This document shows positions 1-6,456 of a stretch of DNA of 64,000 bases, piece after piece. The position numbers and the translations under genes were made by a program. Positions within the stretch are counted from its first letter, which is position 1; each line of letters opens with the position of its first letter. Source of the DNA: CAZDET01 sp964504335. GTDB lineage: Bacteria > Bacteroidota > Bacteroidia > Chitinophagales > Saprospiraceae. Location of the stretch: contig CAZDET010000001.1 of NCBI GenBank assembly GCA_964504335.1, positions 124,001 through 188,000 on the forward strand. The letters are read 5' to 3'. The notes beneath the pieces were generated by a model, which saw only the letters and a list, made by a program, of their open reading frames with translations, had not been told where the DNA came from and did not search any database.

Positions 1-429
1 CCGACCGCTGGGTAAGCGGTGTTGGTGAATCGTGTATCCCTGATAGCGATTCGAAGGAAAATAGGATGCAGAGGTCTTTGCGGGCCATTCTGCGCGATCA
101 TTGAGTTCGAGTGCCAACCCCATTCGCACCCCCTTCGGTCCGGCATTATACAAATAGCCTGCAGTGGTAGCAGGCAGTTGAGCGGGATCAATCCGTAGAC
201 TTCGCAGCAGCGTATCGATGGTTTCCACATCTTCCCGGAGGCTATTCAGGTTCCAGGAGGTCGTCCACGCGCGCAATTGTTCCCAGGCGGGTAAGGTGAA
301 TCGTACGGCGGCGTTTGCGGGTAAACAGTTGACAGGATTAATCCGTTCCGTTTTACAAGACAAACCGCTTAATGCTAGGATGCAACACATCAATGGAAAA
401 TACAGTCCGTTCCGTAAAGGATGCGGCAT
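1..429 (-). CDS. Putative lipoprotein, N-terminal part (runs off the window)
   Basis: Reading the minus strand from an ATG at 429 gives an open frame to the window edge (about 143 residues). It begins with a short basic stretch, a hydrophobic segment and a cysteine near residue 25 (context LSGLSC), which looks like a lipoprotein signal with a loose lipobox. The rest seen is soluble, with several Trp and a run of Leu/Arg helices. I do not recognise the family. The gene is divergent from the DUF423 gene at 507, with about 77 bases between the start codons that must hold both promoters. The C-terminus lies outside the window, so size and function cannot be judged. Confidence 0.6.
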   Translation of the reverse strand, partial: MPHPLRNGLYFPLMCCILALSGLSCKTERINPVNCLPANAAVRFTLPAWEQLRAWTTSWNLNSLREDVETIDTLLRSLRIDPAQLPATTAGYLYNAGPKGVRMGLALELNDRAEWPAKTSASYFPSNRYQGYTIHQHRLPSGR

Positions 430-506
430 AAGTTTTTCTTGAATTTCTTGCACAATTGCCCTAAAAAGGTAAAGTTGCAAACAAATTTGTTCTAAGTACC
501 GAATAA

Positions 507-926
507 ATGCGAAAACTATTCATCCGTATCGGCGCCCTGCTTGCTTTCCTATCCGTAGGTCTTGGAGCTTTCGGGGCGCATGGTTTGGAATCCCTCCTGA
601 GTGCAGAGCAATTAGCGACGTTCAAAACAGGCGTGCAATATCAATTTTATCACACGTTTGCGCTTCTTATCCTTGGTGTCTTGATGTATCGGCGGCAAAC
701 CACGCTCATGCAATATTCGGCCTATGCCTTTATCGGAGGCATTATTCTTTTTTCCGGTTCACTATACGGACTTTCGATCGGATCGGCCATGAATTTTCCC
801 GTCAAATGGCTTGGTCCCATTACCCCATTTGGTGGATTCCTGTTTCTTCTGGGTTGGATTCTCCTCTTCGTATCTACCTACCAGGAAAACGAATTGTATC
901 GGCGACCGGCCAAGGAGGACCGATAG
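507..926 (+). CDS. DUF423 family small membrane protein (YgdD/TMEM256-like)
   Basis: This 139-residue protein has about four hydrophobic helices. It shows the family hallmarks: an N-terminal GAFGAHGL segment, then the FKTGVQYQFYHTFALL stretch, and a glycine-rich PITPFGGFLFLLGW near the C-terminus. DUF423 proteins are inner-membrane proteins of unknown biochemical role, and the length matches the family (about 120-140). It stands alone, divergent from the lipoprotein at its left and about 100 bases upstream of an outer-membrane protein gene in the same direction. Family assignment is firm; function is unknown. Confidence 0.88.
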   Translation: MRKLFIRIGALLAFLSVGLGAFGAHGLESLLSAEQLATFKTGVQYQFYHTFALLILGVLMYRRQTTLMQYSAYAFIGGIILFSGSLYGLSIGSAMNFPVKWLGPITPFGGFLFLLGWILLFVSTYQENELYRRPAKEDR

Positions 927-1023
927 CTGATATTTAATATCTACCCGATTATTACTTCATTTTCCGGACGAACATCGATAAGCAAGCAGGGTTATGTTGG
1001 TACAATAACCAAAACCTTGTGCT

Positions 1024-1656
1024 ATGCGCAATTCAATTTTCACATCTATTGCTATCTGTGCCTCGCTGCTCGTATTTCAGGCGGCTCAGGCGCAAAGCCC
1101 CATGTTCGGTTTTAAAGCGGGAGTCAGTATTGCTAATGTTGACATATCCACGGACATCGTAGATCTCGACACGGAAAGCATCACCAACCTTCAGATAGGG
1201 GTCTTGGTGGAATTACCCATCGCTTTGAATTTCAGTGTCCAACCCGAGTTGATTTACGTAGGCCGCGGCTTCAAACAAGACGTCAGCATCGACGAGTTCC
1301 GCACGCGCCTGGCCTATCTTGATATCGGCGCATTGGCAAAGCTGCGTTTCGGACAGCCGGAGGGAATCGGCGGCTACGTTGGTGTGGGTCCGTTCTTCAG
1401 CTACGCCCTGTCCGGAGAAACCGAATTTAACGGTGAAGAGGAAGACATCGATTTTGAAGAAGACGAACTTAATCGGACAGACCTGAGCATCGTACCCGCT
1501 ATCGGCGTTACGTTTAGTACGGGAGGGTTTACCTTCTTCGTAGATGGACGCTACGTCCTCGGACTCGTCAACTACGACGACAGCGGCATGGACGATCAGG
1601 AAATCCGCAATCGCAGCATCGGTATTACCGGTGGCGTGATGGTACCGCTTAATTAA
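1024..1656 (+). CDS. Outer-membrane beta-barrel protein (PorT-like family)
   Basis: This 210-residue protein has a typical Sec signal peptide (hydrophobic core, cleavage after AQA near residue 23). The mature part alternates short beta strands with aromatic ends, such as FGFKAGVSIANVD, LGVLVELP and FSVQPELIYVGRGF, and ends with glycine-rich strands. This is the pattern of the 8-stranded outer-membrane beta-barrel proteins common in Bacteroidota. An acidic loop (EEEDIDFEEDE, residues about 138-148) could bind cations or face the outside. No specific ligand can be named. It is followed directly by a strong terminator. Confidence 0.8.
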   Translation: MRNSIFTSIAICASLLVFQAAQAQSPMFGFKAGVSIANVDISTDIVDLDTESITNLQIGVLVELPIALNFSVQPELIYVGRGFKQDVSIDEFRTRLAYLDIGALAKLRFGQPEGIGGYVGVGPFFSYALSGETEFNGEEEDIDFEEDELNRTDLSIVPAIGVTFSTGGFTFFVDGRYVLGLVNYDDSGMDDQEIRNRSIGITGGVMVPLN

Positions 1657-1658
1657 TT

Positions 1659-1694
1659 AAAAAGGGGTATTCGCTCCAGCAAATACCCCTTTTT
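1659..1694. terminator. Bidirectional intrinsic terminator
   Basis: A 13-bp inverted repeat (AAAAAGGGGTATT and its complement) surrounds a loop of about ten bases three bases after the stop of the beta-barrel gene. It carries a T-run on both strands, so it can end transcription from the plus-strand gene at 1656 and from the convergent minus-strand operon ending at 1757. Confidence 0.9.
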
Positions 1695-1707
1695 AATATT
1701 GTAAAGC

Positions 1708-1734
1708 TGTAGTGCTGTAAATTACAACACTACA
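1708..1734. terminator. Second hairpin between convergent genes
   Basis: TGTAGTGCTG and CAACACTACA pair with one G-U, leaving a short AT loop. The hairpin lies between the bidirectional terminator and the stop codon at 1757. No strong T-run follows it, so it may be a weak accessory terminator or an mRNA 3'-end stabiliser. Confidence 0.45.
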
Positions 1735-1756
1735 ATATTAGAGCATTAACTAATTA

Positions 1757-2005
1757 TTACTCTTCCTCCTCCTTCCTGCGGTTGCGGTACCAAACGTAAC
1801 CAATCGTTCCCACGATGACATACGGCAGGGCCAGCATGTAGAGAATACCGTTGTTGAGTCCCTGCCCTTCCGACCCACCGTTAGCCAGGTTGGTTTCAGC
1901 CGTGGCGCGACACATGGGGCACTGCGCTTCGGCGGTGAGGCTGAATGCCAGCGAAAGCGCCAGGGTAAAAGCTAGTGAATAGAAGATGGTTTTCCAGTTG
2001 CGCAT
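1757..2005 (-). CDS. Small signal-peptide/membrane protein with CPMC motif
   Basis: This 82-residue protein has an N-terminal signal sequence ending AEAQ, then CPMCRATAETNL directly after the predicted cleavage site, and one transmembrane helix (about residues 53-72) before a charged tail RNRRKEEEE. The exported Cys-x-x-Cys pair suggests a thiol or metal (copper or haem) role. It is the last gene of the cytochrome oxidase locus, 21 bases after DUF420. Similar small CPMC proteins sit at this place in other Bacteroidota oxidase loci, as far as I recall. The exact function is unknown; a role in oxidase assembly is inference from context. Confidence 0.7.
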   Translation of the reverse strand: MRNWKTIFYSLAFTLALSLAFSLTAEAQCPMCRATAETNLANGGSEGQGLNNGILYMLALPYVIVGTIGYVWYRNRRKEEEE

Positions 2006-2026
2006 TATATCCTGGTTTAGCAGCTT

Positions 2027-2623
2027 TTAATAATACGGCCTCAGCATCAAATATACAACAGGGCCGGTAACAGCCACGTAGAACCACAGCGGCCAGACGT
2101 AACGAGCCATTTTCTTGTGCTGTTGGTACTTTCCTACGTAAGCTCTTATGAATGTAAACAAGATGAAAGGCAGAATGATGCCCGCCAGCGAAATATGACT
2201 CAACAGTAACACCAGATAAGCCGGGCGGGTACCGGAAACGGCAGCTGCTTCTGCCGTGCTAAGGAGCCCATCGCCGTCGATATCACCATAAACCACCGAA
2301 TCGGTCGTGAAGTGGTAGGCGACGTACGAAAGCAAGAAAATTGCGGATAGCCCCAGCGCAGTGAAGTTAGCATTTCGGTGGGCGACGACCTGCCTGGTTT
2401 TGATGAAATAGAGCGAGGCCAGTAATGCCAGGGCAGTCAGGGCATTTACCCCGGCGTTCACTGCGGGTAAAAAACTCAAATCAACCGAATCCGGAATGGG
2501 GATTTTCACCTGCCGCATCAATCCGACCAGCAATATCACGAGGGCGCTCGCGATCCAGGCGGCAATCTTCAATCCACGTTCTGCACGCGGTTGCGGCTTC
2601 AATGAGGTGTGGGCTATATCCAT
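2027..2623 (-). CDS. DUF420 (CtaM/YozB-like) membrane protein, probable oxidase assembly factor
   Basis: This 198-residue membrane protein has five or so hydrophobic helices with the DUF420 pattern (PAVNAGVNALTALALL, then VAHRNAN, VAYHFTTDS, LLSHISLAGIILPF and the C-terminal VAVTGPVVYLMLRPYY). DUF420 proteins (CtaM in Staphylococcus, YozB in Bacillus) are required for maturation of haem-copper oxidases. The ATG at 2623 is preferred because it lies one base after the stop of the upstream gene; the longer reading would need a TTG inside that gene. A loop contains DIDGDGLLSTAE, which has the spacing of an EF-hand calcium loop. It is probably translationally coupled to the SCO-like gene. Confidence 0.85.
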   Translation of the reverse strand: MDIAHTSLKPQPRAERGLKIAAWIASALVILLVGLMRQVKIPIPDSVDLSFLPAVNAGVNALTALALLASLYFIKTRQVVAHRNANFTALGLSAIFLLSYVAYHFTTDSVVYGDIDGDGLLSTAEAAAVSGTRPAYLVLLLSHISLAGIILPFILFTFIRAYVGKYQQHKKMARYVWPLWFYVAVTGPVVYLMLRPYY

Positions 2624-2624
2624 A

Positions 2625-3338
2625 TCAGATCTCCGGTTTAGGCTCAAAAATAATATCCAGTTCCGGCGGCGCGGGCAGGATGGTTGCCATGTGCTTAATG
2701 AGCAGTCGAATTTGATCGTCCTCCCGCAGGTTGTAGTGCCCCCGAATAGTTAGTGCGCTGTCGACGAGTGCCACCAGCGGCTCCGTACCCGGCGCATCCT
2801 CTGCGGAAAGGGGCAGCTCGAAGGCCTTTGCCGAGCGGTAGTAGCTGGTTTCATCCAATTGTAGGAAGGCCATTTTCGCCACCTTCAGGCTATCGAGAAG
2901 CTGGTGCTGCCGAATGTACTGATCGGTCTGTTGCTGATCGACAGAAGCCAGCTGAAGGGTGATAAACTGCATTTTCGACGAGTTGCCGAACTGCTCATAC
3001 AATTTGGAAAGCGTTGATCCGTAAATGCCTCGCTCGCGTTGGTGCGCGGAATCTATCCATCCGACCAGGTGCAGATTGCCGCGCGGTACGTCGAGCAGGC
3101 TTCCGGAAAGCACCTGGTATTCCGAAAAGTCGGGCATGGTGCCGTAGTCGGCCGCCAGCTCGTCTAAGGCCTGTTTGCGATAGTCAAACCCCTGCTTCAG
3201 GTAGAGCAAGGAACCCAGCGGTAGCACCACCAGAATGAACAACACGGCGAGCGGAATACCGATACGCCGCCAGATGGATCGCGGTTGATTATTAACTTCT
3301 TCCTGCATAAGCAATAGTTCGGATGGAGAAACATCCAT
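2625..3338 (-). CDS. SCO/thioredoxin-like membrane-anchored protein without CxxxC
   Basis: This 237-residue protein has one transmembrane helix (about residues 27-47) and a periplasmic domain. Its place, size and fold pattern fit the SCO1/SenC family seen here in other Bacteroidota oxidase loci: a strand-rich start LHLVGWIDS, then a helix, QFITLQLASV, FLQLDET and a late LVALVDSALTIRGHYN resembling the SCO segment before the copper-binding His. However, the whole chain has no cysteine, so the copper-binding CxxxC is absent. It may be a chaperone that lost metal binding. The family call rests on pattern and context and is tentative. Its gene ends one base before the DUF420 start. Confidence 0.6.
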   Translation of the reverse strand: MDVSPSELLLMQEEVNNQPRSIWRRIGIPLAVLFILVVLPLGSLLYLKQGFDYRKQALDELAADYGTMPDFSEYQVLSGSLLDVPRGNLHLVGWIDSAHQRERGIYGSTLSKLYEQFGNSSKMQFITLQLASVDQQQTDQYIRQHQLLDSLKVAKMAFLQLDETSYYRSAKAFELPLSAEDAPGTEPLVALVDSALTIRGHYNLREDDQIRLLIKHMATILPAPPELDIIFEPKPEI

Positions 3339-3354
3339 ATTGGTGGTATGGATT

Positions 3355-3388
3355 AAAAAAAGGCGAGGAATACCTCCTCGCCTTTTTT
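3355..3388 (-). terminator. Intrinsic terminator inside the oxidase locus
   Basis: AAAAAAAGGCGAGGA pairs with TCCTCGCCTTTTTT around a five-base loop, and there are T-runs in both directions. It lies between the subunit IV gene (stop at 3414) and the SCO-like gene (start at 3338). Most transcripts of the oxidase genes should end here, and the last three genes would need read-through or their own promoter. Confidence 0.88.
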
Positions 3389-3413
3389 AATTTGACATTG
3401 TTCAGAATCAATT

Positions 3414-3839
3414 TCAGGAATACTGTTCAGCGGGCGGCAGTACCAGGTACCCCTGGATTTCCTGCTCCGTACTTTCAACCTCTTCTTTATTCTTTTCATC
3501 GATCAGCTCGCGGCGTTCCCGCCAGGAATCACCTTCCTGGAAAAACGCGGCAATCGCCCAAACCAACAACAGGGTTGGGAGCAAGACGCTCATCGCCAGC
3601 CCTTTGACTTCGTAGGCCATGTGCATGAATTCGTAAATAATGAAGTAGGCCTTATACAGCGACAGCGCGATCAGCCCGGCGCCTACGATGTAGGCAATTA
3701 CGGCATATTGCTCAAATCCATCGATGATGTGTCCCTTACCCAGCAGGGAGAGCAGTACTTCCGCGAGGGTAACGCCCCCGAGCAGGAGCAGCCCCTTGTA
3801 TACATTTTTCTTTGCTTCGTCGTAGCTTAGATGTGCCAT
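3414..3839 (-). CDS. Cytochrome c oxidase subunit IV-like protein
   Basis: This 141-residue protein has three hydrophobic helices (about residues 14-33, 44-64 and 81-99) and the motif KAYFIIYEFMHM, typical of the small prokaryotic subunit IV of caa3/bo3-type oxidases (COX4_pro). The C-terminus is a long charged tail. It is 13 bases downstream of the subunit III gene and is the last gene before an intrinsic terminator, as expected for an accessory subunit of the aa3 enzyme. Subunit IV is thought to help assembly or stability around the CuB site. It is well supported by context and motif. Confidence 0.82.
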   Translation of the reverse strand: MAHLSYDEAKKNVYKGLLLLGGVTLAEVLLSLLGKGHIIDGFEQYAVIAYIVGAGLIALSLYKAYFIIYEFMHMAYEVKGLAMSVLLPTLLLVWAIAAFFQEGDSWRERRELIDEKNKEEVESTEQEIQGYLVLPPAEQYS

Positions 3840-3851
3840 GGTGGTTGTGAA

Positions 3852-4814
3852 TTAGAGCAGGTAAAATACGAGGAATACGAACACCCAGACCAAGTCTACA
3901 AAGTGCCAGTAGAGTCCGATTTTTTCGACCATTTCGTAGCCGTTGCGACGCGCTACGTAGACTCCTCCAGCTGCATTAATGGCGATGATGCTCAGGAAAA
4001 TAACCCCAGAAAAGACGTGAAAGCCGTGGAAGCCCGTGATGAAGAAAAAGAGCGCTCCAAATGCTTTGGGGCCGTAATCTTCCATCTTGACCATTCCGGC
4101 GTCTTCTCCTTCGGTAACGAGGTACTTGCGGTGCACAAACCCGTCATCATCCACGTAGTAGCCCGGATGATCGGAATTGTAGGACTCCACATACACGGTG
4201 TGGTGTCCTCCGCCGTGTTCGCCTTCGCCGTGATCCGCTTCCGCGGGAGCTTCACCCAGCTCTGCCATGTGCAGTAAGTAAGACGTTCCTGCCGTGACCA
4301 GTTCCTCGGATTCGTCGCCGTGGTCATCCAGGTAGACGCCATTTTCAGTATGGGAGCCGAAGGGGTTCCGCGTAACGGTCATGTGCTCCGTGCCGATCAG
4401 GTTGGTCCATTCCCAGGCCTGACACCCGAGGAAGGAGGCACCACCTAAAATGGTCAGCACCATCCAGAAAACTACTCCCCACTGATTTTCACGCTCTCCT
4501 TCCTGTACGGCCCGTACCATTGTCACCGAGCTGATAATGAGCAGGAAGGACATGATCGTTACGAAAATCAGCGGTGCACCTGTTACCCCAAACGGAGCCG
4601 TTTGGAATACGAAGTCGGGAACCGGCCAGGTGGGGCTGCTAAATCGGAGTGCTCCGTAGGCAATCAGAAAGCCCGCAAAGGTGAAGGCATCCGACAGCAG
4701 AAAGTACCACATCATAAGCTTGCCGTAGCTCGCCTTAAACGGCGACTGGGCACCCGACCAGCTGTTTTCGTCGGCTTGTTTGTCCTTTTCGACAATAGTG
4801 TCCGAATTTGCCAT
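3852..4814 (-). CDS. Cytochrome c oxidase subunit III (long form)
   Basis: This 320-residue membrane protein has the subunit III signature in its C-terminal half (FFFITGFHGFHVFSG, then GLYWHFVDLVWVFVF). It is longer than the usual 200-260 residues because a hydrophilic insert of roughly 95 residues (about 125-220) sits between membrane helices. The insert contains a His-rich run ADHGEGEHGGGHH and several acidic stretches. Subunit III is an integral-membrane subunit that stabilises the catalytic core and the D proton channel. It is followed by subunit IV and preceded by a second, shorter subunit III gene; both probably belong to the same aa3 oxidase. Confidence 0.9.
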   Translation of the reverse strand: MANSDTIVEKDKQADENSWSGAQSPFKASYGKLMMWYFLLSDAFTFAGFLIAYGALRFSSPTWPVPDFVFQTAPFGVTGAPLIFVTIMSFLLIISSVTMVRAVQEGERENQWGVVFWMVLTILGGASFLGCQAWEWTNLIGTEHMTVTRNPFGSHTENGVYLDDHGDESEELVTAGTSYLLHMAELGEAPAEADHGEGEHGGGHHTVYVESYNSDHPGYYVDDDGFVHRKYLVTEGEDAGMVKMEDYGPKAFGALFFFITGFHGFHVFSGVIFLSIIAINAAGGVYVARRNGYEMVEKIGLYWHFVDLVWVFVFLVFYLL

Positions 4815-4834
4815 TTGCTTGTTTTAGTTCTCTT

Positions 4835-5419
4835 CTATCGTGCCAGGGTCAGAAACACGATGAGATAAATCCACAATAGATCAACAAAATGCCAGTAGGT
4901 CAATGTCAGCTCCAGGCGAAGCTGACGCGCCTGAGTGCGCCGAAAAGGCTGAAGATAAGCCACAATCAGCGCTACCAATATTGCAACTACGCCTCCCACG
5001 ACGTGGAATGCGTGAATTCCGGAGATTACGTAGACAAAGTCACCACTGGGATTTGTCTTAAGCGGCACCCCAACCTCCATGAGCTCGAGCCACCCCACGT
5101 ACTGCATTACGATGAATGCAATACCGAGCAGCAAGCTCCCGAAGAGCAATCCCTTAAAGATGGATTCCCCTCCTTGCTTAAAAGCCAGGTATGCACCGTG
5201 TAAAGTTACGCTACTGACAATAATCACCGCTGTATTCCAGTAGAAAATATCGGGGATGCTGAATTCCAACCAGTTTCCGGAAGCCTGACGAACGATATAG
5301 GCACTGGAAAGGGCTACGAACATCATCGTGATACTTCCCAGGGCAATCCACAGACCGAATTTTTTCGGATGGATCTTATTCGATCGATAACTTCCTTGCA
5401 TCGCCATTGATTCCATCAT
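4835..5419 (-). CDS. Cytochrome c oxidase subunit III (short form)
   Basis: This 194-residue protein has five hydrophobic helices and the family motifs LSSAYIVRQ, GIHAFHVVGG and TYWHFVDLLWIYLIVF. It belongs to the haem-copper oxidase subunit III family, in the compact form. The tandem pair of short and long subunit III proteins is common in Bacteroidota oxidase loci. It starts 11 bases after cyoE and ends 20 bases before the long subunit III gene, consistent with one transcript. Three Met residues occur near the start (M1, M2, M5), so the exact initiation codon is uncertain by a few residues. Confidence 0.9.
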   Translation of the reverse strand: MMESMAMQGSYRSNKIHPKKFGLWIALGSITMMFVALSSAYIVRQASGNWLEFSIPDIFYWNTAVIIVSSVTLHGAYLAFKQGGESIFKGLLFGSLLLGIAFIVMQYVGWLELMEVGVPLKTNPSGDFVYVISGIHAFHVVGGVVAILVALIVAYLQPFRRTQARQLRLELTLTYWHFVDLLWIYLIVFLTLAR

Positions 5420-5430
5420 TCTATCCCGTT

Positions 5431-6336
5431 TTAAATAATACTATCTATCCAATAAATCAAAAAGGCTACGGGAATGTAAAGGAAGGAATAAAACAACATT
5501 CCCAAAGCCTGCTTGCGGCCGGCTTCGCGGTAAAATCGGTAGGCAAACCGGGCAAACCCAAGGCTCAGTAATGCCACGAGTATGCTGGCCACTATACTGA
5601 CGTGCCCCAACAGGTACGGTACAAAGGCAATGCCCGACAGCAGCAGGGTGCTTGCCAGCGCGCCGAGGCCGAGCCTCCGAAACATCGGTTTCCCGTTTCG
5701 TTCGGGCACCAGGCGGTAGCCCGCTTTGCTGTAGTCTTCGTAGCCCAAATAGCTGATGCTGTAGAAGTGAGGAAACTGCCAGAAGAACTGGATGGCAAAC
5801 AAGCTAAAGCCCAGCCAACTGAGATAACCTTCTGCCGCGGCGCTGCCGATCAGAATCGGCAATGCCCCCGGAAGCGCACCAATGGGTACCGCATCCGGGC
5901 TTACGCGCTTCATCGGCGTGTACACAAACGCATAACTGACCAACGCAAGTGTGCCCAGAAAGGCCGTCCAGGGATTGAATAGAGCCAACAGGCAGATACC
6001 CACCAAACTCATCAGCCCCGCTCCCAGTACGGCATCCGGTGTTTTGATCCGGCCGGTGACCAGGGGGCGTTCTGCGGTCCGCTTCATGAGTTTGTCGTAG
6101 TCGCGTTCCAAAACCTGATTCAGGGTATTGGCGGCGGCCGTCGTCAGGAATCCTCCCAATGAAAGCACGAGCAATGCCCAGGGGCTAAAGGCACTACCAA
6201 CGGCAATCAAATAGGCCAATACCGAGGAAAGCACGATCGTGGCGGTAAGCCGAAACTTCACCAACTGCTGGTAGTCCCGGATTCGACTGCGTAGTCCTTC
6301 AAATGGTTTTGCCGTTGCGCTATTAACTGAAGACAA
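5431..6336 (-). CDS. cyoE: Protoheme IX farnesyltransferase (haem O synthase)
   Basis: A 301-residue UbiA-superfamily prenyltransferase with about eight or nine transmembrane helices. The first polyprenyl-diphosphate/Mg site is NTLNQVLERDYDKLMKRTAERPL, about residues 90-112, and a second conserved loop is YTPMKR. It adds a farnesyl group to haem B to give haem O, the precursor of haem A for the oxidase encoded here. The open frame begins with TTG and has no ATG before the first catalytic motif, so either TTG is the start or a nearby codon is used. It lies between ctaD and the subunit III genes. Confidence 0.93.
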   Translation of the reverse strand: MSSVNSATAKPFEGLRSRIRDYQQLVKFRLTATIVLSSVLAYLIAVGSAFSPWALLVLSLGGFLTTAAANTLNQVLERDYDKLMKRTAERPLVTGRIKTPDAVLGAGLMSLVGICLLALFNPWTAFLGTLALVSYAFVYTPMKRVSPDAVPIGALPGALPILIGSAAAEGYLSWLGFSLFAIQFFWQFPHFYSISYLGYEDYSKAGYRLVPERNGKPMFRRLGLGALASTLLLSGIAFVPYLLGHVSIVASILVALLSLGFARFAYRFYREAGRKQALGMLFYSFLYIPVAFLIYWIDSII

Positions 6337-6381
6337 CTGTAGTTGGATTAATTACCTGTAGACAGGCGGGGTTATGAACAA

Positions 6382-6407
6382 GGGAGGCAATGCACTCATT
6401 GCCTCCC
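6382..6407. terminator. Hairpin between ctaD and cyoE
   Basis: GGGAGGCAATG pairs perfectly with CATTGCCTCCC around a four-base loop, about 50 bases after the ctaD stop codon on the minus strand. The following bases are only moderately T-rich, so it could be a partial terminator that lowers expression of the downstream genes or an RNA-processing or stability element. Confidence 0.5.
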
Positions 6408-6456
6408 CATTCTTTTCATTCGTATTATCTGGAGCACGGAGGCTCATATATTCTTG

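Noticed and set aside
218..442. 74-residue plus-strand open frame
   Set aside because: It is antisense to the lipoprotein reading frame that starts at 429, which has a credible signal sequence.
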